Shown here: positions 58,043 through 64,000 of the stretch, one piece after another
Numbering within the stretch: position 1 is the first letter of the stretch
Layout: every line of letters starts with the position of its first letter
Origin: Mycolicibacterium wolinskyi
Lineage (GTDB): Bacteria > Actinomycetota > Actinomycetes > Mycobacteriales > Mycobacteriaceae
Direction of reading: 5' to 3'
Length of the DNA stretch: 64,000 nt
NCBI RefSeq assembly: GCF_002101965.1
Contig: NZ_LQQA01000033.1
Span: forward strand, 124,001-188,000
Notes under the pieces: model-generated
What the model was told of the DNA's origin: nothing
The model's database searches: none
What the model saw: the letters and a program-made list of their open reading frames with translations, nothing else
Position numbers and translations under genes: made by a program

Positions 58043-61035
58043 TGGTGGCCCTACCCGACGGACGCATCCCCGTTCTGCTCAGCGCACACGCCGAAGATCT
58101 CCTGGCCCAGGACGCCGCTGCGATCCTGGCGTACCTCGACGGGCAGGCGGCCGCCGACGTGGCCGACGTCGCGGCAACCCTGCTGACGACTCGGCGACTG
58201 CGCCGCCACCGCGCCGCGATCCGGGCCGCCGACCGTACCGAACTCACCGAAGCGCTGCGGGCTCTCGCTGACGGGCGCGAGGATCCGCTGACCGTCCGAT
58301 CCTCCGGAAACCCACCGCATCAGGGTTCGGCGGCGCGGATCGCCTTCGTGTTCCCCGGGCAGGGCAGCCAGTGGCCGTCGATGGGCGTCGAGGCCTACCA
58401 TCGCCTGCCGGAATACCGCGCCGAAGTCGACCGGTGCGCCAAGGAATTCGCCGCAGCCGGGGCGGCATCCCCGCTGGACCATCTGTTGGCCGATCCGGAT
58501 TCCGGGGTCACGACGAACGACTTCTCACAAGTCCAGATCCAGGGTGCGCAATTCGTACACGGAGTCGCGCTGGCCCGCGTCTGGCGGTCGTGTGGCGTGT
58601 TGCCCGACATCACCGTCGGCCACAGCCTCGGCGAGATCGGCGCGGCCTATGTGGCAGACAGCATCACGCTGCCCGAGGCCGTCGCAGTGGTGATCGCCCG
58701 TGCCACCGTGCTCGATCGGCTCACCGGCCCCTACCGCGTTGCGGTGCTGGGCATCACGCCGGACGAGGCCGCCGAGGTGGTCGCCGCGACCCCGGGCTGG
58801 CTGGAGCTTTCGGTGGTGAACTCCCGGTCGTCGGTGGCGGTTTCGGGCGAGACCGATGCCGTCGCGGCGGCGGTGCGCACCGTCGCCGGCCGAGGCGCGT
58901 TCGCCAAGGAAATCGAGATGTGGTTCCCCGCGCACACCACCGCCTTGGACTCGTCGCGCGCCGAGCTCGAATCACTGCTCCCCGCCGGACAATTTTCCGA
59001 CACCCCGGTGCAGTTCATCGGTTCGGCCACCGCCGACGTCGTCAAGGCCGGTACCGACTTCGCCGACTACTGGTACACCAATCTGCGCAGCACCGTCCGG
59101 TTCGATCGGGCGGTGGCCAAAGCGGCGCGCCGCGGGGCCCGCATCTTCGTCGAACTCTCCGCGCATCCGGCGCTGCTGTTCGCCATGGGCGACCTCCTCG
59201 ACGATTCCGCCGATTCTGCAGGCGGACCGGTCGTGATGGTGGGCTCCGGCCGCCGCGACGAACCGCTGACGGACCGGCTGTCGGCCAACATCGTCTCGGT
59301 CGCTCTTGCCGATTCGGGCTACCGGTGGGGCGATGCGCTGCCCGGCCGCCGAACGTCGTTGCGAGACTTTCCGTTCGCACCCATGCGCACCGAGCACCTG
59401 TGGGCACACCCGGATCCGCTCGAACCGATCGCCGGTCTGACGGTCGCCGTCGAGGATTGGCAGCAGCTACCGGCGCCGGCCCGCAACGGCGTACGCCGCG
59501 CAGCGCTACTCGAACTCGACGAGGGTACGGACGTCGCAGCGGCGCTGCGGTCCGCGGTCGACCGCCACGACGGTGTGACCGCGGCCGAACCGGCGGACGC
59601 GGACCTGCTCATCGTCGTCGCGCCCACGACGGCCGGATCCGACGTGGTCGATACCGCCGAGGAATTGAGCCGGCGAATCGGGAACGGCCTACTGCGGTAC
59701 ACCGATGCGATCACGCAGAACACGCGCGACGTCTGGCTTGTCACCGCGGGCGATTCGACCGCCGAACCGGAGCCTGCGGCGGTGGCACTCGCCGCGATGC
59801 ACCGCAGCATCGGCTTCGAACACCCCGACCAGAACTTCGGGCAGCTGCAGGTGCCCGGCGGCCTTGACGACGCCGCCGCCACCGCGGCCGTCACCGCGGT
59901 GCTCGGCGAAGCCGACGACATCGCGATGCGCGACAACGGCTCCGGACCCACCTTGTGGCGGCGGTCGATGCGCCACGAGCCGTCGAACGCGGCACCGTGG
60001 TCGACAGACTCCGGAATCCTCGACAACGTCGTGATCACCGGCGGTGCCGGTGCGGTCGGCCTGCACTACGCACGCCGGCTCGCCGCACTCGGTGCCCGGC
60101 GCATCGTGCTGCTGAGCCGCCGTGGCGTCGACGACGGACGCCTCGCGGAGCTGGCCGCACACCACGACGTCGAAATAGTGGCGCCGCGCTGCGACCTCAC
60201 CGACACCGCACAGATATCGGCCACCGCAGCCGAATACGGCGGCACTGCAGCATCCTTGGTGATACACGCGGCGGCCGCGGTCACCATCACGCCGAGCCAG
60301 GAGCTGACCGCGCACGCGACGTCGGAGACGTTCGGGGCCAAGGTTGCCGGAATCGCCAACCTCGTCGAGACGTGGCCACTGCGCGATGACACCCGAATCG
60401 TGTTGTGCTCGTCGGTATCCGGGTTGTGGGGTGGTTACGGCCATGCCGCCTACGCCGCTGCGAACCGGCTGCTCGACGTCATGGCATCACAGCTGCGTGC
60501 GAGGGGCCGCCGCTGCACTGCCGTGCGCTGGGGGCTGTGGCCCGGCGCCGGGATCATCGACGCCGAGGAGATCACCCGGGTCGAGCGATCCGGCCTCATC
60601 GCCATGGCTCCCGATCGGGCAGTGGACACCAGCCTGCGCGATCACCCGGCAGATCCGCTGATCTTCACCGCTGACGCCACCCGGCTCGCGACGTTCTTGG
60701 GCGGCATGCCCGGTACGGAAGCACCCGCGCAGCGACCCGCCCACAACGGTGACAACACCGCTGGACCGGTCGACACGGCCGATATGGACACCACCGGTGC
60801 GGTGCGCGTCGCGCTAGGGTCGGTGCTGAAACTGCCCGACACATCGGGACTGGATCTCGACGCGTCGCTGCTCGACCTCGGAGTCGACTCGCTGCTGGCG
60901 CTCGACCTGCGCAAGAAGCTCAAGAAAGCCACCGGTCAATCTGTGCCGCTGGCCACCATTCTCGGCGGCGTCACCGCCACCGAGTTGATCGAGCACCTGG
61001 AAAGACCTGAAAAGGAAGCATTTTCGCGTGACTGA
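58039..61035 (+). CDS. mbtD: Mycobactin polyketide synthase subunit MbtD (AT-KR-ACP)
   Basis: 998 residues (GTG 58039, or 997 from ATG 58042). Acyltransferase (about 95-430) with FVFPGQGSQWPSMG and Ser in TVGHSLGEIGAAYVA near 195; ketoreductase with ITGGAGAVGLHYARRLAALGARR near 667 and catalytic VLCSSVSGLWGGYGHAAYAAAN; acyl carrier with Ser in LGVDSLLALDLRKKL near 951. With MbtC it makes a complete split polyketide module for the 3-hydroxybutyrate-like part. Stop overlaps mbtE by 8 bp. Confidence 0.95.
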   Translation: MMVALPDGRIPVLLSAHAEDLLAQDAAAILAYLDGQAAADVADVAATLLTTRRLRRHRAAIRAADRTELTEALRALADGREDPLTVRSSGNPPHQGSAARIAFVFPGQGSQWPSMGVEAYHRLPEYRAEVDRCAKEFAAAGAASPLDHLLADPDSGVTTNDFSQVQIQGAQFVHGVALARVWRSCGVLPDITVGHSLGEIGAAYVADSITLPEAVAVVIARATVLDRLTGPYRVAVLGITPDEAAEVVAATPGWLELSVVNSRSSVAVSGETDAVAAAVRTVAGRGAFAKEIEMWFPAHTTALDSSRAELESLLPAGQFSDTPVQFIGSATADVVKAGTDFADYWYTNLRSTVRFDRAVAKAARRGARIFVELSAHPALLFAMGDLLDDSADSAGGPVVMVGSGRRDEPLTDRLSANIVSVALADSGYRWGDALPGRRTSLRDFPFAPMRTEHLWAHPDPLEPIAGLTVAVEDWQQLPAPARNGVRRAALLELDEGTDVAAALRSAVDRHDGVTAAEPADADLLIVVAPTTAGSDVVDTAEELSRRIGNGLLRYTDAITQNTRDVWLVTAGDSTAEPEPAAVALAAMHRSIGFEHPDQNFGQLQVPGGLDDAAATAAVTAVLGEADDIAMRDNGSGPTLWRRSMRHEPSNAAPWSTDSGILDNVVITGGAGAVGLHYARRLAALGARRIVLLSRRGVDDGRLAELAAHHDVEIVAPRCDLTDTAQISATAAEYGGTAASLVIHAAAAVTITPSQELTAHATSETFGAKVAGIANLVETWPLRDDTRIVLCSSVSGLWGGYGHAAYAAANRLLDVMASQLRARGRRCTAVRWGLWPGAGIIDAEEITRVERSGLIAMAPDRAVDTSLRDHPADPLIFTADATRLATFLGGMPGTEAPAQRPAHNGDNTAGPVDTADMDTTGAVRVALGSVLKLPDTSGLDLDASLLDLGVDSLLALDLRKKLKKATGQSVPLATILGGVTATELIEHLERPEKEAFSRD

Positions 61036-64000
61036 CATTGCAGCTGCCGGCGCCACCCGCACCTCCGACGCGCGTCTGGAGCTGATGCGGCGCAAGCTCG
61101 CCGAGCGCGGTTTGGCGTCACCCTCGGCGCAGGCCGACGGTGACGCACCTGCCGTCGACCCGACGGCCCTCTCGGACGGTCAGCGCCGGATGTGGTTCGT
61201 GCAGGGCTTCGACCCCAGCGGCGTGCTTCTCAACGTGAGTCTGTCCTACCGGCTGACCGGCGAACTGGACGCCGAGCGCCTGCAGAGTGCACTCGACGCG
61301 GTCGCGCGGCGTCATCCGATTCTGCGGACCACATACCAGGCCGACGAGAACGGCGAACCCCGCGCCACGGTGCACGAGGATCTGACTCCCGCGTGGACCA
61401 TGCACGATCTGTCCGACAAGTCCGAGCGTGCGCGCAAGCTGCGCCTCGAAGTGCTGGCGCAGCGCGAGTTCGGCACGGCGTTCGACCTGAGCACCGACTC
61501 GCCCTTGCGGATCACCCTGATCAAAACCGGTCCGGCAGAACACGTGATGCTGCTGGTTGCCCATCACATCGCGTGGGACGACGGCTCCTGGCGCGTGTTC
61601 TTCACCGACCTGACTAGGGCCTACTCCGGCGTCACGCTGCCAGAAACGCCACGCGCCGTTGCGGCGCCGGCGGACACCGCTGACGAGGATCTGGCGTACT
61701 GGCGTGAGGTGATGGCGAATCCGCCTGAGCCGCTGGAGCTTCCCGGCCCCGCCGGTTCCATCGTGCCGACGAGCTTCCGCTCGCAACGCAGCACGCTGCC
61801 GTTGTCGGCCGATACGGTCGAGAAGGTCTCGGCGTTGGCGCGCGACACCGGTGCCACGCCGTACATGGTGCTGCTGGCGGCTTTCGGTGCGCTGATCAAC
61901 CGTTACACCCACACCGACGACTTCCTGGTCGCCACGCCGGTGCTCAACCGCGAGACCGACGAGACCATCGGCTACTACGGCAATACGGTCGCCATGCGCA
62001 TGCGGCCCGAAGGCAGCGCCGGTTTCCGCGATCTGGTAGTTCAGACGCGAGACACCGCGCTCGGCGCGTTCGCCCATCAGCGGGTCAACCTCGACCGGGT
62101 GGTCCGCGAGCTCAACCCCGACCGGCGACACGGCGCCGAGCGCATGACCCGGGTGAGCTTCGGCTTCCGCGAACCCGACGGCGGTGGCTTCAGCCCGGAG
62201 GGCGTGACGTGCGAACGTGCGGAACTGCGTGGGCATTTCACCCAGCTGCCGCTCGGTTTCATGGTCGAGTGGGACACCGCGGGCGCGGTGGTCGAGGCCG
62301 AACACCTGACCGAGGTGCTCGACGCCGACCTGGCAGCCCAGATGCTGCGGCACTTCGCAGTGCTGCTGGACAACGCACTGGCCGAGCCGGACCGCCCGCT
62401 GTCGCGGCTGGACTTGTTCACGGCGGAGGACGCCGAGTGGATGCGCACAGTCGTCGCCGGCGAGGAATTCGACTCCCCGGCAACCACATTGACCGCTCTG
62501 GTGTCCGAGCAGGCGGCCCGCACACCCGACGCGACGGCCGTGGTCTACGAGGGACGCCACTACAGCTACCGCGAGATCAACGAGTCGGCCAACCGGCTGG
62601 CGCACTGGCTGATCGAGCAGGGGATCGGTACGGAAGACCGTGTCGCGGTCCTGCTGGAGAAGTCACCCGAACTCGTCATCACGGCAGTGGGGATCGTCAA
62701 GGCCGGTGCGGTGTACCTGCCGGTCGACCCCGCCTACCCCGAGGATCGACTCACCTACATCCTCGAGGACTCCGATCCGAAAATCGTGCTGCGCGAACCG
62801 GTCACCGGGCTGGAGAACTACCCGGCCACCGACCCGACCGACGCCGAGCGGGTGCGCCCGCTGCACCCGGACAACACCGCGTACCTGATCTACACGTCGG
62901 GTTCGACCGGCCTGCCCAAGGGCGTACCGGTTCCACACCGCCCGATCGCGGAGTACTTCGTCTGGTTCGGCGGCGACTACAACGTCACCAACGACGACCG
63001 CCTGCTCCAGGTCGCCTCGCAGAGCTTCGACGTGTCGATCGGCGAGATCTTCGGCATGCTGGCCGCCGGTGCCCGCCTGGTGATCCCGAAGCCCGGTGGC
63101 CTGGCCGACATCGGCTACCTCACCGAGTTGTTGCGCAACGAAGGCATCACCTCGATGCACTTCGTGCCGTCGCTGCTCGGCTTGTTCCTGTCCCTGCCGG
63201 GGGTGAACGAGTGGCGCACGCTGCAGCGCGTGCCGATCGGCGGTGAGGCGCTGCCGGGCGAGATCGCCGACAAGTTCCACGCGACGTTCGACTCGCTGTT
63301 GCACAACTTCTACGGCCCGACCGAAACGGTGCTCAACTGCACGAGGTACAAGGTCGAAGGCAAGCAGGGCGCGCGCATCGTGCCGATCGGCACGCCGAAG
63401 ATCAACACCACGATCCACCTCCTCGACGACGCGCTGCAACCTGTGCCGGTCGGTGTCATCGGCGAGATCTACATCGGCGGAACACATGTCGCCCACGGCT
63501 ACCATCGACGGCCCCGGCTGACGGCCGAGCGGTTCGTGGCCGACCCGTTCAATCCGGGTGGCCGGATGTACCGGTCCGGTGATCTCGCGCGGCGCAACGC
63601 CGACGGCGACATCGAGTTCGTCGGGCGCGCCGACGAACAGGTCAAGATCCGGGGCTTCCGCATCGAACTCGGCGAGGTTTCGGCGGCCATCTCGGTCGAC
63701 CCGTCGGTGGGGCAGGCCGTCGTCGTGGTCAGCGATCTGCCGACCCTCGGCAAGAGCCTGGTCGCCTACATCACCCCTGCCGCGGATGCCGAGTGCGTCG
63801 AGATCGACCGGATCCGGGCCAGGGTCACCGCCGCGCTGCCGGAGTACATGATCCCCGCGGCCTACGTCGAGCTCGACGAGATCCCGATCACCGCGCACGG
63901 CAAGATCGACCGCCGGGCGCTGCCTGAACCGGAGATCAAGTCCGCCACCGTGTTCCGCGAACCATCGACTGACACCGAGCGCGCAGTCGCGACGTTGTTC
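61028..64000 (+). CDS. mbtE: Mycobactin non-ribosomal peptide synthetase MbtE, N-terminal part
   Basis: GTG 61028 opens a frame with no stop before the window's end: 991 codons seen. A condensation domain comes first (LSDGQRRMWFVQGFDPSGV, catalytic VAHHIAWDDGSW near residue 180), then an adenylation domain (AYLIYTSGSTGLPKGVPVPH near 620, YGPTETVLNCTRY, MYRSGDLARRN, ITAHGKIDRRALPEPE), and the start of the carrier domain (EPSTDTERAVATLF). MbtE adds an N6-hydroxylysine in mycobactin assembly. The remainder, and mbtF-mbtG, should follow. Confidence 0.95.
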   Translation, partial: MTDIAAAGATRTSDARLELMRRKLAERGLASPSAQADGDAPAVDPTALSDGQRRMWFVQGFDPSGVLLNVSLSYRLTGELDAERLQSALDAVARRHPILRTTYQADENGEPRATVHEDLTPAWTMHDLSDKSERARKLRLEVLAQREFGTAFDLSTDSPLRITLIKTGPAEHVMLLVAHHIAWDDGSWRVFFTDLTRAYSGVTLPETPRAVAAPADTADEDLAYWREVMANPPEPLELPGPAGSIVPTSFRSQRSTLPLSADTVEKVSALARDTGATPYMVLLAAFGALINRYTHTDDFLVATPVLNRETDETIGYYGNTVAMRMRPEGSAGFRDLVVQTRDTALGAFAHQRVNLDRVVRELNPDRRHGAERMTRVSFGFREPDGGGFSPEGVTCERAELRGHFTQLPLGFMVEWDTAGAVVEAEHLTEVLDADLAAQMLRHFAVLLDNALAEPDRPLSRLDLFTAEDAEWMRTVVAGEEFDSPATTLTALVSEQAARTPDATAVVYEGRHYSYREINESANRLAHWLIEQGIGTEDRVAVLLEKSPELVITAVGIVKAGAVYLPVDPAYPEDRLTYILEDSDPKIVLREPVTGLENYPATDPTDAERVRPLHPDNTAYLIYTSGSTGLPKGVPVPHRPIAEYFVWFGGDYNVTNDDRLLQVASQSFDVSIGEIFGMLAAGARLVIPKPGGLADIGYLTELLRNEGITSMHFVPSLLGLFLSLPGVNEWRTLQRVPIGGEALPGEIADKFHATFDSLLHNFYGPTETVLNCTRYKVEGKQGARIVPIGTPKINTTIHLLDDALQPVPVGVIGEIYIGGTHVAHGYHRRPRLTAERFVADPFNPGGRMYRSGDLARRNADGDIEFVGRADEQVKIRGFRIELGEVSAAISVDPSVGQAVVVVSDLPTLGKSLVAYITPAADAECVEIDRIRARVTAALPEYMIPAAYVELDEIPITAHGKIDRRALPEPEIKSATVFREPSTDTERAVATLF

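Noticed and set aside
1..64000. CRISPR arrays, tRNAs, insertion sequences, prophage
   Set aside because: No regularly spaced identical repeats, cloverleaf genes, transposases or phage genes were seen.

Overview
The window is high-GC actinobacterial DNA. Protein sequences (LepA, S20, the mbt synthases), lipoprotein families and gene order identify a fast-growing mycobacterium, most likely Mycolicibacterium smegmatis or a close relative. From memory, the backbone is syntenic with M. tuberculosis Rv2381c-Rv2415c: comEA-comEC-holA-rpsT, Rv2411c/10c/09c, Rv2407, Rv2406c, Rv2405, lepA, lppR, trehalase, subI-cysTWA, sirA-cysH-che1, hemW, mbtI, mbtA and mbtB-E. No tRNA, rRNA, IS element, prophage or CRISPR array is visible.

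Layout. 1-5.7 kb: end of a stomatin-like gene, two hypotheticals, comEA-comEC, holA, and convergent rpsT. 5.9-9.4 kb: a three-gene operon of ATP-grasp, alpha-E and transglutaminase proteins. 9.4-17.1 kb: an RNase Z-like hydrolase, aldo/keto reductase, CBS protein, GNAT, a small membrane protein, a PemK-like protein, lepA and two tandem LppR-type lipoproteins. 17.2-33.6 kb: an accessory block of flavin monooxygenases, acetyltransferases and importers that looks like organosulfur (or amine) scavenging. It has two arms: a plus-strand arm of two LLM monooxygenases (one frameshifted), an APC permease, a tandem-GNAT protein and a DszC-like monooxygenase; and a minus-strand operon of ANTAR regulator, LLM monooxygenase, Eis-like acetyltransferase and a complete family-5 ABC importer. 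33.7-36.2 kb: trehalase and two tiny membrane proteins, one of only 28 residues.

36.2-46.5 kb is inorganic sulfur metabolism. It holds sulfate import (subI-cysT-cysW-cysA), a persulfide-detoxification operon like cst (CsoR/CstR-type repressor, TauE permease, CstB-type dioxygenase/rhodanese) behind a promoter that carries two palindromic operators, and assimilatory reduction (sirA-cysH-che1). Both the import and the reduction operons are preceded by short leaderless ORFs that end in runs of cysteine codons, followed by RNA hairpins that would hide the ribosome binding site. These are cysteine-responsive attenuators.

46.5-64 kb: hemW, then mycobactin siderophore biosynthesis: mbtI, an inserted membrane protein/TetR pair, divergent mbtA and mbtB-thioesterase-mbtC-mbtD-mbtE, the last running off the end. 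IdeR-type iron boxes lie before mbtI and between mbtA and mbtB. The thioesterase is a separate gene here rather than the C-terminal domain of MbtB.
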